From positions 1 through 64,000 of the forward strand of contig NZ_AUMF01000015.1 of assembly GCF_000430545.1 (NCBI RefSeq): a DNA stretch of 64,000 nucleotides, in the 5' to 3' direction. This document shows positions 17,913-27,208 of this stretch, in pieces. Positions within the stretch are counted from its first letter, which is position 1. Each line of letters starts with the position of its first letter. A program made the translations under genes and the position numbers. This DNA comes from Tenacibaculum ovolyticum DSM 18103 (GTDB lineage Bacteria; Bacteroidota; Bacteroidia; Flavobacteriales; Flavobacteriaceae). Below the pieces are notes generated by a model that ran no database searches, was not told the origin of the DNA, and worked only from the letters and a program-made list of their open reading frames with translations.

Positions 17913-18120
17913 TATTATTTTTGTGCTAAATTTTGTTTATTATTTTGTTTTCTTAGGGGTTAACAAAGATTCAAAAAATTGCTAAAAACTGAAAGCCTTA
18001 CTTATTCACAAATCCCTTGAAGTTTTCAACAAATTGAAAAAAAAAATAAAATAGCGTCTTTTTAACAAAATAGTAATTCACTAAAAAACAACACCTTAAA
18101 AACTAAAAATAAGCTTGAGT

Positions 18121-18133
18121 AGTGATAATCACT
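18121..18133. promoter_or_regulatory. 13-bp inverted repeat in the nrdB upstream region
   Basis: AGTGAT-A-ATCACT is a perfect inverted repeat about 210 bases upstream of the nrdB start and just before the trxA terminator. It does not match the usual NrdR box. A regulatory role is only possible. Confidence 0.25.
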
Positions 18134-18161
18134 GAGTTTCTTATTTTACTTTTTTCACATA

Positions 18162-18190
18162 AAAAAAGTGACACTTTCGCATCACTTTTA
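18162..18190 (-). terminator. Terminator downstream of trxA
   Basis: On the minus strand the stem AAAAGTGA / TCACTTTT encloses a ten-base loop and is followed by a T run, beginning about 17 bases after the trxA stop codon. Confidence 0.7.
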
Positions 18191-18206
18191 TAAACTGTTT
18201 TAAAGG

Positions 18207-18566
18207 CTATTTTTCAACCTTTAAAACATCTTTAATAATTTCCTCAATTTGTTTTTGTGGTAATGCACCATTTGCCATTTGAGGTTGCTCGCCTGCTTTA
18301 CAAAATAACATTGAAGGAATGCTACGAATTCCGAAAGCAGCTGATAATTCTTGTTCTGCTTCAGTATCTACTTTATAAATATCTATTTTACCCTCATACT
18401 CCTCACTTAACTTTTCTAAAACCGGAGCCAATGCTTTACAAGGGCCACACCAATCTGCATAAAAGTCAATCAACGCAGGTTTATCTCCTTCAAATTTCCA
18501 TTCTTTATTTACTTCAAAATTAAATACTTTTTCTAAAAAAGTTGCTTTAGTTAAATTTTCTGTCAT
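18207..18566 (-). CDS. trxA: Thioredoxin
   Basis: A 119-residue cytoplasmic thioredoxin with the classic WCGPCK active site (FYADWCGPCKALAPVL) and the cis-Pro motif RSIPSML. It reduces disulfides in many proteins and is a standard donor for class I ribonucleotide reductase, encoded next on the same strand. The start ATG leaves a short N-terminal extension (MTENLTKATFLEKV) before the fold. A 21-base inverted repeat lies in its leader region. Confidence 0.95.
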   Translation of the reverse strand: MTENLTKATFLEKVFNFEVNKEWKFEGDKPALIDFYADWCGPCKALAPVLEKLSEEYEGKIDIYKVDTEAEQELSAAFGIRSIPSMLFCKAGEQPQMANGALPQKQIEEIIKDVLKVEK

Positions 18567-18582
18567 TCTATTTTTTATTATT

Positions 18583-18603
18583 TACTTGAAAATTTTTCAA
18601 GTA
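18583..18603. promoter_or_regulatory. 21-bp inverted repeat in the trxA leader
   Basis: TACTTGAAAA-T-TTTTCAAGTA is a perfect inverted repeat centred at 18593, 16 bases upstream of the trxA ATG and between two divergent genes. It could be an operator or an RNA hairpin in the trxA leader; no known factor was recognised. Confidence 0.4.
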
Positions 18604-18677
18604 TAAAGGTAGTCGTTTTTCTTTGTTAAAGATTACACTAATCATTGCTTAGTGTTAAATTCATCTTAAAAAGAGTG

Positions 18678-18704
18678 TTGTCATTCATTTTTCTTATAAC
18701 TTTG
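18678..18704 (+). promoter_or_regulatory. Candidate promoter of the prolyl oligopeptidase gene
   Basis: TTG (18678-18680) and TAACTTTG (18697-18704) match the Bacteroidota -33 and -7 elements, with a slightly short 16-base spacer; the ATG follows about 24 bases later. The position also supports the start at 18729 rather than an upstream in-frame ATG. Confidence 0.5.
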
Positions 18705-18728
18705 AAAGAATTAACTAATTCTTACATT

Positions 18729-20885
18729 ATGAAAAAAATCCTTTTTTCTATTCTTTTTACAAGTACCATTTTAGTCTCTTGTAAAAAAGAAACGCAAATT
18801 AAAAAAAACACAACCGTGAAATACCCTGAAACATCTAAAAAACCTGTTGTAGATGACTATTTTGGAACAAAAATAACCGACAACTATCGTTGGTTAGAAG
18901 ATGATAAAAGCACAGAAACTGAAAACTGGGTAAAAGCTGAAAATGGAGTTACTTTCGATTATTTAAGTAAAATTCCTTACCGTGAACAGTTAAAAAGTCG
19001 CTTATCAGAATTATGGAACTATGAAAAAATAGGTACTCCTTTTAAAGAAGGTGATTATACTTATTTTTATAAAAATAACGGATTGCAAAATCAATATGTT
19101 TTATATAGAAAAGACAAAGGAGGTAAAGAAGAAGTTTTCTTAGATCCTAATACTTTTTCTGAAGATGCAACTACATCTCTTGGTGGTATTAATTTTACAA
19201 AAGATGGTAAAATTGTAGCATACTCTATTTCTGAAGGTGGAAGTGACTGGAGAAAGATTATTGTTATGAATACCCAAGATAAAGAAATTATTGGCGATAC
19301 TTTAATTGATGTAAAATTTTCTGGAATTTCTTGGAAAGGAAACGAAGGATTTTACTATTCTAGTTATGATAAACCCGAAGGAAGTGAACTTTCTGCAAAA
19401 ACAGATCAACACAAATTATATTATCATAAACTAGGAACAAAGCAAAGTGATGATGCTATTATTTTTGGTGCAACAGCTGAAGAAAAAAACAGATATGTTG
19501 GTGGTTCTTTAACTGAAGATGATAAATATTTAGTTATCTCTGCTTCTACTTCAACCTCAGGAAACAAGTTATTTTTAAAAGACTTAACAAAACCTAACAG
19601 TAAATTAGTTACTGTTATAGATAACTACGACAGTGATACTTACGTAATTGATAATCGTGATGATAAATTATACTTAGTCACTAACCTAAACGCTCCTAAC
19701 AAAAAAATTGTTACTGTAGATGCTAAAAATCCAACTTCAGAAAACTGGAAAGATTTTATTGCTGAAACTGAAAATGTTTTATCACCATCAACTGGTGCAG
19801 GATATTTCTTTACAGAATACATGGTAGATGCTGTTTCTAAGGTTTTACAATATGATTTTAATGGAAAATTAGTTCGTGAAGTAAAATTACCTGGCGTAGG
19901 TGCTTCTGGTGGTTTTGGTGGAAAAACAACAGCTAAAGAACTTTACTTTTCTTTTACCAATTACAATACACCTAGTTCTTCTTATAAATTCAATCCAGAA
20001 GACGGAACGTATGCCACTTACTGGAAACCTGCTATTTCTTTTAATTCTGACGATTACGAAAGTAAACAAGTTTTTTACGCTTCTAAAGACGGAACAAAAG
20101 TACCAATGATTATCACCTATAAAAAGGGATTAGAACTAAATGGTAAAAACCCAACAATTTTATATGGTTATGGAGGATTTAATGTTTCACTAACTCCGTC
20201 ATTTAGCATTGCAAACGCTGTTTGGATGGAACAAGGTGGTGTATATGCTGTACCTAATTTACGTGGTGGTGGTGAATACGGTAAAAAATGGCATGATGCA
20301 GGAACTCAATTAAAAAAACAAAATGTATTTGACGATTTTATTGCTGCTGCTGAATATTTAATCAAAGAAAACTACACTACATCTAATTATTTAGCTGTTC
20401 GTGGTGGCTCTAACGGTGGTTTATTAGTAGGTGCAACAATGACACAACGACCAGATTTAATGAAAGTTGCATTACCTGCCGTAGGTGTTTTAGATATGTT
20501 ACGTTATCATACCTTTACTGCTGGAGCTGGTTGGGCGTATGATTACGGAACCGCTGAACAAAGCAAAGAAATGTTTAATTATTTAAAAGGATATTCTCCT
20601 GTACATAATGTTAAAAATGTAGCATACCCAGCAACAATGGTTACTACTGGTGATCATGATGATCGTGTGGTACCAGCGCATAGTTTTAAATTTGCTGCTG
20701 AATTACAAGACAAACAACAAGGAGAAAACCCAGTATTGATTCGTATCGAAACAAATGCAGGTCACGGAGCAGGAACACCTGTAGCTAAAACTATAGAGCA
20801 ATATGCTGATATATTTGGATTTACATTATATAATATGGGTTTCGAGCAATTACCAAATCCACCAAAATCGAAAATTAAGAGTTAA
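18729..20885 (+). CDS. Prolyl oligopeptidase family S9A lipoprotein
   Basis: A 718-residue serine peptidase with lipobox ([10 protein letters not shown], Cys at about 18), an N-terminal seven-bladed propeller (~50-430) and a C-terminal alpha/beta-hydrolase domain. The catalytic triad is S561 (RGGSNGGLL), D644 (DHDDRVV) and H679 (NAGHGAG). It cleaves short peptides after proline, probably in the periplasm. I chose the ATG at 18729 because it gives a clean lipoprotein signal and has a promoter just upstream; an in-frame ATG 84 bases earlier would add an unrelated extension. The M13 peptidase gene follows 65 bases later. Confidence 0.94.
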   Translation: MKKILFSILFTSTILVSCKKETQIKKNTTVKYPETSKKPVVDDYFGTKITDNYRWLEDDKSTETENWVKAENGVTFDYLSKIPYREQLKSRLSELWNYEKIGTPFKEGDYTYFYKNNGLQNQYVLYRKDKGGKEEVFLDPNTFSEDATTSLGGINFTKDGKIVAYSISEGGSDWRKIIVMNTQDKEIIGDTLIDVKFSGISWKGNEGFYYSSYDKPEGSELSAKTDQHKLYYHKLGTKQSDDAIIFGATAEEKNRYVGGSLTEDDKYLVISASTSTSGNKLFLKDLTKPNSKLVTVIDNYDSDTYVIDNRDDKLYLVTNLNAPNKKIVTVDAKNPTSENWKDFIAETENVLSPSTGAGYFFTEYMVDAVSKVLQYDFNGKLVREVKLPGVGASGGFGGKTTAKELYFSFTNYNTPSSSYKFNPEDGTYATYWKPAISFNSDDYESKQVFYASKDGTKVPMIITYKKGLELNGKNPTILYGYGGFNVSLTPSFSIANAVWMEQGGVYAVPNLRGGGEYGKKWHDAGTQLKKQNVFDDFIAAAEYLIKENYTTSNYLAVRGGSNGGLLVGATMTQRPDLMKVALPAVGVLDMLRYHTFTAGAGWAYDYGTAEQSKEMFNYLKGYSPVHNVKNVAYPATMVTTGDHDDRVVPAHSFKFAAELQDKQQGENPVLIRIETNAGHGAGTPVAKTIEQYADIFGFTLYNMGFEQLPNPPKSKIKS

Positions 20886-20950
20886 AGTGTAACATTTTAC
20901 ATAAAAAACACTCTTATTATATTACTAGTCATTAAATAAACCCATTAAAA

Positions 20951-23041
20951 ATGAAAACCTTTCAAAAAATGTTGTTTACCACTGCTGTTGCTTCTTTAGC
21001 AATTGCTTCGTGTAAAACAGAGAAAAAAACAGCGCCAAAACCTGAAGAAAAAGTTCAGGGAATTATTTTAGAAAACATGGATACTTCTGTAAAACCTACA
21101 GATGATTTTTTTAGACATGTAAACGGAACTTGGATGGATAAAACCGAGATTCCTGCAGACAGAACTTCTTGGGGTGGTTTTGGTGAACTTCGTAAAAAAA
21201 CAGATGATGATGTTTTAATAATCTTAAATAAAGCTATTGAAGAAGGTAATTTCCCTAAAGTAAAAGACGCTAAAGGAAATGAAATAGATTCAGATCAAGA
21301 AAAGGCAGTAAATTATTACGAAAGTATTATGGATACTGTTTCTCGTAATAAGCAAGGTATTGCACCAATTAAACCTTACTTAGCTAAAGTTAATGATATA
21401 AAAACAAAAGAAGATATTGAAACATATTTAACGAACATGGCACCTTATGGTGGTGGTGGTTTTTATGGCTTTGGTGTTTACAACGACTTAAAAAACAGTA
21501 GTATGAATGCTGGTTATTTAGGTGGTGGTAGTCTTGGTTTATCTAGAGATTATTATGTTGACGAGAAAGTAAAAGATAAACTTGAAAAGTACCAAGAGTT
21601 TATTGCTAAAATGTTAATGAAATTTGGTGATGACGAAGCTACAGCTAAGAAAAATGCTGCAACTATTGTCGCTTTTGAAACAAGTTTAGCAAAACCAATG
21701 ATGACCAAAGAAGAGCGAAGAGATACTCGTAAAATGTACAACCCAATGACAGTTGCTGAACTTCAAAAATTAGCTCCAGCAATTAACTGGGACGCACATT
21801 TAAAAGGTATTGGTGTTAACAATGTTGAAAAAATAATTGTTACCGACCCTGGTTATTTCGAAGCAATGAGTAAAATTTTTAAAGCTAGTTCTGTTGATGA
21901 TATAAAACTAGTATTACGTTGGAATACGATTAATAACTCATTAGGTTATTTAAGTACCGATTTAGAAACTGCAAATTGGGAGTTTTATAGCAAAACAATG
22001 CGTGGAGCTAAACAACAACGTGCAAGAGATGAACGTGCTTTAGGAAACTTAAACGGTGCCATTGGTGAAGCTTTAGGTAAATTATATGTTGATGCTAAGT
22101 TTCCGCCAGAAGCGAAAGCAAAAGCTGAAGAAATGATTGATAATGTAATGTTAGGTTTCGAAAAGCGTATTGCACAATTACCTTGGATGAGTGAAGAAAC
22201 TAAGGAAAAAGCGTTAGCTAAATTACATAAGTTAACAGTTAAAATCGCGTATCCAGATAAATGGAAAGATTATTCTGAATTACAAGTAAAAGGTTTAAAA
22301 AATGGGGGAACTTATTTTGAAAACGCAATAAACGTTACCAAATGGAACTATAATAAAAATATGGCTAAATTAGGTAAGAAAGTTGACAGAACTGAATGGG
22401 GAATGTCTCCACAAACTGTAAATGCATACTTTAACCCAGTAAATAACGAAATTGTTTTTCCTGCAGCAATTTTACAACCTCCTTTTTATAATTATAAAGC
22501 TGATGAAGCTGTAAATTATGGTGGTATTGGTGCTGTTATTGGTCATGAAATTTCTCATAGTTTTGATGATTCAGGTGCTCGTTTTGATGGTGATGGAAAT
22601 TTAAAAAACTGGTGGACTGAAGATGATTCTAAAAAGTTTAAAACTATTGGTGATAAATTAGTAAAACAATACAGTGATATTATTGCTATTGATAGTATGC
22701 ATTTAAACGGTGAATATACTTTAGGTGAAAATATTGGAGATTTAGGTGGTGTGCAAGCTGCTTACGAAGGTTTACAGATTTACTTAAACAAGAATGGAAA
22801 CCCTGGTGAAATTGATGGCTATACTGCTAACCAACGTTTTTTCCTTTCTTGGGGAACTATTTGGAGAACTAAAATGCGTGATGAGGCTTTAAAAAACTTA
22901 ATCATGACAAATACTCATGCTCCTGGTCAATACAGAGCATATATGCCTCTTAAAAACGTAGATGCATTTTATGATGCATTTAGTGTTAAAGAAGGTGATA
23001 AAATGTACTTAAAACCAGAAGAAAGAGTACGAATCTGGTAA
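20951..23041 (+). CDS. M13 family zinc metallopeptidase (neprilysin-like) lipoprotein
   Basis: A 696-residue lipoprotein (Cys at ASCKTEKK) of the M13 family. Zinc ligands are H532 and H536 in GHEISH, with catalytic E533, and E593 in GENIGDLGG with D597 supporting. NAYF and the C-terminal CxxW-like closure (PEERVRIW here) match the family. M13 enzymes cut peptides of limited length. It is downstream of the prolyl oligopeptidase on the same strand; the two may form a peptide-degrading unit in the periplasm. A strong terminator follows. Confidence 0.95.
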   Translation: MKTFQKMLFTTAVASLAIASCKTEKKTAPKPEEKVQGIILENMDTSVKPTDDFFRHVNGTWMDKTEIPADRTSWGGFGELRKKTDDDVLIILNKAIEEGNFPKVKDAKGNEIDSDQEKAVNYYESIMDTVSRNKQGIAPIKPYLAKVNDIKTKEDIETYLTNMAPYGGGGFYGFGVYNDLKNSSMNAGYLGGGSLGLSRDYYVDEKVKDKLEKYQEFIAKMLMKFGDDEATAKKNAATIVAFETSLAKPMMTKEERRDTRKMYNPMTVAELQKLAPAINWDAHLKGIGVNNVEKIIVTDPGYFEAMSKIFKASSVDDIKLVLRWNTINNSLGYLSTDLETANWEFYSKTMRGAKQQRARDERALGNLNGAIGEALGKLYVDAKFPPEAKAKAEEMIDNVMLGFEKRIAQLPWMSEETKEKALAKLHKLTVKIAYPDKWKDYSELQVKGLKNGGTYFENAINVTKWNYNKNMAKLGKKVDRTEWGMSPQTVNAYFNPVNNEIVFPAAILQPPFYNYKADEAVNYGGIGAVIGHEISHSFDDSGARFDGDGNLKNWWTEDDSKKFKTIGDKLVKQYSDIIAIDSMHLNGEYTLGENIGDLGGVQAAYEGLQIYLNKNGNPGEIDGYTANQRFFLSWGTIWRTKMRDEALKNLIMTNTHAPGQYRAYMPLKNVDAFYDAFSVKEGDKMYLKPEERVRIW

Positions 23042-23094
23042 AATTATAATAGTTTTTAGCATGATTCTCTTTTTAGAAAATTATTTTAAAAAAC

Positions 23095-23126
23095 AAAAAC
23101 CGACACAAATGTGTCGGTTTTTTTTA
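23095..23126. terminator. Strong intrinsic terminator
   Basis: AAAAACCGACAC - AAAT - GTGTCGGTTTTT followed by more T residues. It lies between the M13 peptidase and the convergent ECF operon and could serve both. Confidence 0.88.
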
Positions 23127-23138
23127 TACTCTTTCTTT

Positions 23139-23357
23139 TTAATCATTCAGTGCTATACAATTAAAGCCATCTTTTTCAACTTTGGTAATAATATCATATT
23201 CATTAATAAAATCTGTAGTCTCAATTCGTAAAACATTATCAATATCTTCAAGATCTATTGACACGTTTATAATGTTATTATCTTGGTTAAATAACCTATA
23301 AATAGACCTTACTTTATCTTCTGTATCTATATTTGTACCGTAAATAAATAATTTCAT
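23139..23357 (-). CDS. Small uncharacterised protein in an ECF sigma operon
   Basis: A 72-residue protein with the strand/helix rhythm of a ferredoxin-like (HMA-type) fold: FIYGTNID, RSIYRLF, INVSIDLED, DNVLRIETTD, FNCIALND. It lacks the CxxC metal site of true heavy-metal-associated proteins, so metal binding is not supported. It is the third gene after the sigma factor and the Cys-rich membrane protein, six bases from its neighbour, and is probably co-transcribed. Function unknown. Confidence 0.65.
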   Translation of the reverse strand: MKLFIYGTNIDTEDKVRSIYRLFNQDNNIINVSIDLEDIDNVLRIETTDFINEYDIITKVEKDGFNCIALND

Positions 23358-23363
23358 AATTTA

Positions 23364-23768
23364 TTACTCTTTAATATCTGTACTAGTATTTTCATTTATT
23401 TGTTCTACAAACTTCTCATACGCTTCACTACCTTCTTCTTTCCAAAATTTTTCATAATGTTGCCAATCAGAAAATTTGTTTTTAAACTTCTTCTTATCAT
23501 ACTTTTTTGAGGAACAATCTGATTTTTGCTTCCCTCCACATCCACTAGAGCTAAGTAAAATTTTAGATAAAATAAACAATCCTACCGCTTGCCAATAACT
23601 AATAGTTGGTAAACAAAAAATTTCTGGCATTAAAGTATTCCATAACCACATAATTACATACCCAAACAGTACAGCTAATCCAATTACAGCTATAACCCCA
23701 AAAACTATTCTTCCAACAAACACCCCTAAAGACTCACCTTTAACTCTTTCTTTAAATAAATTTTCCAT
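23364..23768 (-). CDS. Small membrane protein with Cys-rich segment, ECF operon
   Basis: A 134-residue protein with two hydrophobic segments (about 12-45 and 55-75), then a short SSSGCGGKQKSDCSSKK stretch and a charged C-terminal tail. It begins eight bases downstream of the ECF sigma gene. It shows no recognisable anti-sigma (ZAS or RskA-like) domain, but position and membrane topology make it the best candidate to hold or signal to the sigma factor. The GC-rich-in-Cys patch may bind metal. Not recognised as a named family. Confidence 0.6.
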   Translation of the reverse strand: MENLFKERVKGESLGVFVGRIVFGVIAVIGLAVLFGYVIMWLWNTLMPEIFCLPTISYWQAVGLFILSKILLSSSGCGGKQKSDCSSKKYDKKKFKNKFSDWQHYEKFWKEEGSEAYEKFVEQINENTSTDIKE

Positions 23769-23775
23769 TTTATTT

Positions 23776-24306
23776 CTATTTTTTATATTCTATTTTTTTT
23801 AGTAAAATTCCTAATGCTCTATGCCTTCTCGACATTAATGTTCCTATCGGTACTCCAGATTCTTCTGATAATTCATTATAAGTGTACCCTCCAAAATCTA
23901 TTGCTAAAATTATTTCTTTATAAATAGGTTTTAAATTCATCATCCTTAATTTAATCTCTTCCTTCATTGAATCAGAATAAATTTCACCCGAAGTTTCATA
24001 CAAAACCTCTGTAAGCTCTCCTAACTTTAGTTCATCAACATCTTTATTAGATTCACTATATTTATTTTTCCTCATCCTATCAATAATTTTGTTTCTTAAT
24101 GATCGGTATACGAAACCTGCTACATTATTTATAGGAGAATATCCATTTACTCCTGAAAACAATTTAAGTGCAACATCTTGAATAATATCTTCTGCATCTT
24201 GATTAATACTTTGTTTTATTTTTGATCCAACATAAGATTTAAGAACATGATATTCTTTATCAAAAAAAGCTTTTAATTTTTTATTATTTTCTGATTTATG
24301 GTTCAT
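23776..24306 (-). CDS. ECF-type RNA polymerase sigma factor
   Basis: A 176-residue sigma-70 family protein. The sigma2 region spans about 20-85 (DAEDIIQDVALKLF) and the sigma4 helix-turn-helix about 120-170 (YNELSEESGVPIGTLMSRRHRALGIL). It directs transcription of a small regulon, often including its own operon. It heads a three-gene operon with a Cys-rich membrane protein and a 72-residue protein. No adjacent classical anti-sigma gene is present. Confidence 0.93.
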   Translation of the reverse strand: MNHKSENNKKLKAFFDKEYHVLKSYVGSKIKQSINQDAEDIIQDVALKLFSGVNGYSPINNVAGFVYRSLRNKIIDRMRKNKYSESNKDVDELKLGELTEVLYETSGEIYSDSMKEEIKLRMMNLKPIYKEIILAIDFGGYTYNELSEESGVPIGTLMSRRHRALGILLKKIEYKK

Positions 24307-24470
24307 TTACAAGCTTTTTAATCGCTCTTCAATTATAAAGACGTAGTATTTATAATCCTATTGCATTTTTTTCTGTTTTTTATAAAATAAATTTAAAAAT
24401 GAACATATAAGCCTCTAAAATATTAAAAATCATCCTTCAATATTAAGATGCATTATTTTACGACTTTACT

Positions 24471-24478
24471 TATTTTTG
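24471..24478 (+). promoter_or_regulatory. Candidate -7 element abutting a start codon
   Basis: TATTTTTG matches TAnnTTTG exactly and ends five bases before the ABC ATPase ATG, which would give a nearly leaderless mRNA. No convincing -33 TTG is present. Confidence 0.35.
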
Positions 24479-24482
24479 CTGC

Positions 24483-25415
24483 ATGCTAAAAGTTAACAAC
24501 GTTTCTTTTTCTTACAATACTAACAAATCAGTATTAAAAAATATAAATTTCACCTTACAAAAAGGCGAGAATTTATGTATTATGGGAGAAAGTGGTTGTG
24601 GGAAATCTACATTATTAAAAGCCATTTATGGGCTATTAGATTTAAATGAAGGAACGTTATTTTGGAATGACTTTCAAATTTTAGGTCCTGCACATTACTT
24701 AGTACCTGGAATGGATTTTTTTAAATATGTTGCTCAAGATTTCGATTTAATGCCTTTTACTTCTGTAAGTGAAAATATTAAAAAATTCTTATCTCGATTT
24801 TATCCTGAAGAAGCACAAAAAAGAACAACCGAATTATTAGAGGTTATTGAAATGACCAATTTTGCGAATGAAAAAGTTAAAAATTTAAGTGGTGGACAAA
24901 AACAACGTGTTGCCATTGCTCGTGCTTTGGCAAAAGAACCTGAATTGTTATTATTAGACGAACCTTTTAGCCAGATAGATAATTTTAAAAAAAACTCATT
25001 ACGTAGAAACTTATTCACCTATTTAAAAAAGAAAAATATTGCTTGTATTGTAGCTACTCATGATGGTGGTGATGCACTTTCATTTGCAAATAAAATGATT
25101 GTTATTAAGAATAATCAGGTAATTTCTGAAGACACACCAGAAAACTTATATAAAAACCCTAAAGAAAAATACATTGCTTCTTTGTTTGATGATGTAAATG
25201 AAATTATAATAAATAGAACGCAAGTATTATTATATCCACATCAAATAAAAATTATTCAAAATTCTAATGAAAAAGCACTTGTTAAAAACAGCTATTTTAG
25301 AGGTGATTATTGGTTGATTGAAGCTGAATATAATAATCAAGTAATTTTTTTAAAGCACCCATTCATTATTAATACAAAAGAAATTGTTTCATTAAAATTT
25401 AATAAAACAATTTAA
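24483..25415 (+). CDS. ABC transporter ATP-binding protein
   Basis: A 310-residue ATPase with Walker A GESGCGKST (35-43), signature LSGGQKQ (135-141), Walker B LLLLDEP (155-161) and a switch histidine in ATHDGG. The last ~70 residues resemble a regulatory or TOBE-like extension, as in polyamine or maltose importer ATPases. No permease or binding-protein gene lies beside it, so the substrate cannot be inferred. It stands alone between convergent genes. Confidence 0.92.
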   Translation: MLKVNNVSFSYNTNKSVLKNINFTLQKGENLCIMGESGCGKSTLLKAIYGLLDLNEGTLFWNDFQILGPAHYLVPGMDFFKYVAQDFDLMPFTSVSENIKKFLSRFYPEEAQKRTTELLEVIEMTNFANEKVKNLSGGQKQRVAIARALAKEPELLLLDEPFSQIDNFKKNSLRRNLFTYLKKKNIACIVATHDGGDALSFANKMIVIKNNQVISEDTPENLYKNPKEKYIASLFDDVNEIIINRTQVLLYPHQIKIIQNSNEKALVKNSYFRGDYWLIEAEYNNQVIFLKHPFIINTKEIVSLKFNKTI

Positions 25416-25455
25416 AACATACGCCCTTTTTTTACTCACAAACTAATTCTATATA

Positions 25456-25490
25456 AAAAAAGCACTTCTATCTGGAATGATAAAAGTGCA
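25456..25490 (-). terminator. Terminator downstream of the Gre-like gene
   Basis: On the minus strand GCACTTTTATC and GATAGAAGTGC form a stem with one mismatch, followed by a run of T. It lies about 85 bases after the Gre-like stop codon. Confidence 0.55.
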
Positions 25491-25573
25491 TTATATGTCT
25501 TCCTCTTCATGAAGGGCATAACAATCTTCACAAGTATTAAACAGTTACCTTAAACTATACCCTACCTTTTTAA

Positions 25574-26023
25574 TTAAAAAATTTCCTTTATTGTTTGTTT
25601 TATCATATTAAAAACAAAAGTATCTCCTTCTTTTTTACCTAACAATACTCTTCCTATTGGTGAAGAAACTGAAATAGCAAAGTAATTTTCATTATTAACA
25701 ATTAGTTGCCCTGCACTGATACTTAAAAAAAATGAGGCTTTTGTTGTTTTTATAACACATCCTATGTGTGCAATCTCAGAACTTCTTTTTAAATTAATTT
25801 TAGAAAGAGTTTCTTTCATTTTTACAACTCCATTAAGCTGTTGCCCTGCTTTCTCCATTTCCAATTGTAACATTGCACGCCCTGTTTCATGCTTATCTCC
25901 TGCCGAACTTTTTGTTTCAGACTGTAACGCTTTTTGATTTGATGAAATTATTTCTTCAATCGTTTGTAAACGATTGTTTACATAAGTAACACATTGTTTA
26001 TACAACTCTTCTTTTACCATCAT
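25574..26023 (-). CDS. GreA/GreB-like protein
   Basis: A 149-residue protein whose N-terminal half is a helical, coiled-coil-prone region (residues ~1-80, with the diagnostic SETKSSAGDKHETGRAM) and whose C-terminal half resembles the Gre FKBP-like domain (ISVSSPIGRVLLGKKEGD). Full Gre factors are about 158 residues and rescue stalled RNA polymerase; this one shares the layout. Homologues in this phylum are often labelled 3-oxoacyl-ACP synthase, which nothing here supports. It follows the flavoprotein gene after one base. Confidence 0.7.
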   Translation of the reverse strand: MMVKEELYKQCVTYVNNRLQTIEEIISSNQKALQSETKSSAGDKHETGRAMLQLEMEKAGQQLNGVVKMKETLSKINLKRSSEIAHIGCVIKTTKASFFLSISAGQLIVNNENYFAISVSSPIGRVLLGKKEGDTFVFNMIKQTIKEIF

Positions 26024-26024
26024 C

Positions 26025-27137
26025 TTAAATTAATTCTGCTAATTCTTTGCCTACTAAACTACCAATTGCAACTCCCATACCGCCTAAACGAACTCCACAA
26101 AACACATTGTTTGACAATTGTTTTACAATTGCTTTTTTCTGGCTTCCAACCCCCATAATACCACTCCATCTATGGTCAATTTCAAAATCCGTATTAGGTA
26201 AAATCGTGTTTTTTAAAATTTCTTCTAATTTATTTTGAATTAAAGCAGTTTCTCCGAATTCTGATGTCTCCTCGGTTTTAAAATCTAAATTTCTACCACC
26301 ACCAAACAAAATTCTATTATCAATATTTCTAAAGTAATAATATCCTTTATCTAAATGAAAAGTACCTTTTATAGCTAAGTTTTTAATTGGTTTTGTAATT
26401 AATACCTGTGCTCTTGCTGGTTTTACATTTTCGTTAAGTAATTCATTTGCAAATCCATTTGTTGCAATACATAATTTTTTTGTAGAAAATGTTATTTGAT
26501 TCGTTTTAATAATAACCTTTTCGTTACTATCTAAATACTCATCTACCAGAATGTTATTAATAATTTTTATACCTAACGATTGCGTTAACTCTAGTAACTT
26601 TGCAGCCATTTTACCCGTATTTATCTGACCTTCAAATTGATTAGTAATATAATTTTGATGTATATTATTAAATTTAAAAAAATTAGTATCATCTTTAAAA
26701 ACAGCTGCTTTAAATAACGGTTTTAAAAGTTTATTAACCGCTGTTTTTTGAGACAAACAAGCTTCATAAAGGCTTGAATCATTAAATAATTCATACCCTT
26801 TGTTTTGTTGAAAATCAATATTTTCATCTCCTAATGTTTTTCTTAGCAATTCTAAACCTTTCCATCGCTTTTCTACTAAGTTATAAACCTCTTCTTCAGT
26901 ATGTGTTTTTAAGTCATCAATTAATTCAGACAAGCTACCAAAACACGCAAATCCTGCGTTTTTAGTACTAGCTCCCTGTGGTAATATTCCTTTCTCTAAA
27001 ACTACTATTTTTGCTTTTGGATGTGTGTGTTTTAATGCTAAAGCACAATTTAAACCTACAATTCCACTACCAACAATAGTAAAATCAACATTCGTAAACC
27101 ATTCTTTTAACTCCCAATAACTGTAATTCAACATCAT
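26025..27137 (-). CDS. FAD-dependent oxidoreductase (DAO/glycine oxidase-like)
   Basis: A 370-residue D-amino-acid-oxidase-type flavoprotein. The N-terminal dinucleotide motif is FTIVGSGIVGLNCALAL; a second FAD motif GILPQGASTKNAGFACFG follows, and GVRLGGMGVAIGS near the C terminus closes the cofactor site. Such enzymes oxidise amines or amino acids. It is the first gene of a pair with the Gre-like protein, separated by a single base. The substrate is unknown. Confidence 0.85.
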   Translation of the reverse strand: MMLNYSYWELKEWFTNVDFTIVGSGIVGLNCALALKHTHPKAKIVVLEKGILPQGASTKNAGFACFGSLSELIDDLKTHTEEEVYNLVEKRWKGLELLRKTLGDENIDFQQNKGYELFNDSSLYEACLSQKTAVNKLLKPLFKAAVFKDDTNFFKFNNIHQNYITNQFEGQINTGKMAAKLLELTQSLGIKIINNILVDEYLDSNEKVIIKTNQITFSTKKLCIATNGFANELLNENVKPARAQVLITKPIKNLAIKGTFHLDKGYYYFRNIDNRILFGGGRNLDFKTEETSEFGETALIQNKLEEILKNTILPNTDFEIDHRWSGIMGVGSQKKAIVKQLSNNVFCGVRLGGMGVAIGSLVGKELAELI

Positions 27138-27208
27138 AAAAAACTAACTATATTTGTAAACTGGCACATTGCTTGAATATCTAAAATTAAACAATATAAA
27201 GTAAACTT

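Noticed and set aside
18645..18728. Longer start of the prolyl oligopeptidase gene
   Set aside because: It would span the promoter and hide the lipoprotein signal that begins at 18729.
25500..25560. Minus-strand frame reading CEDCYALHEEEDI before a stop
   Set aside because: It looks like a CxxC protein end but has a stop just upstream and no start codon, so it is not a supportable gene.
25574..26023. Database-style name 3-oxoacyl-ACP synthase
   Set aside because: No ketosynthase active-site motifs; layout fits a Gre-like factor.
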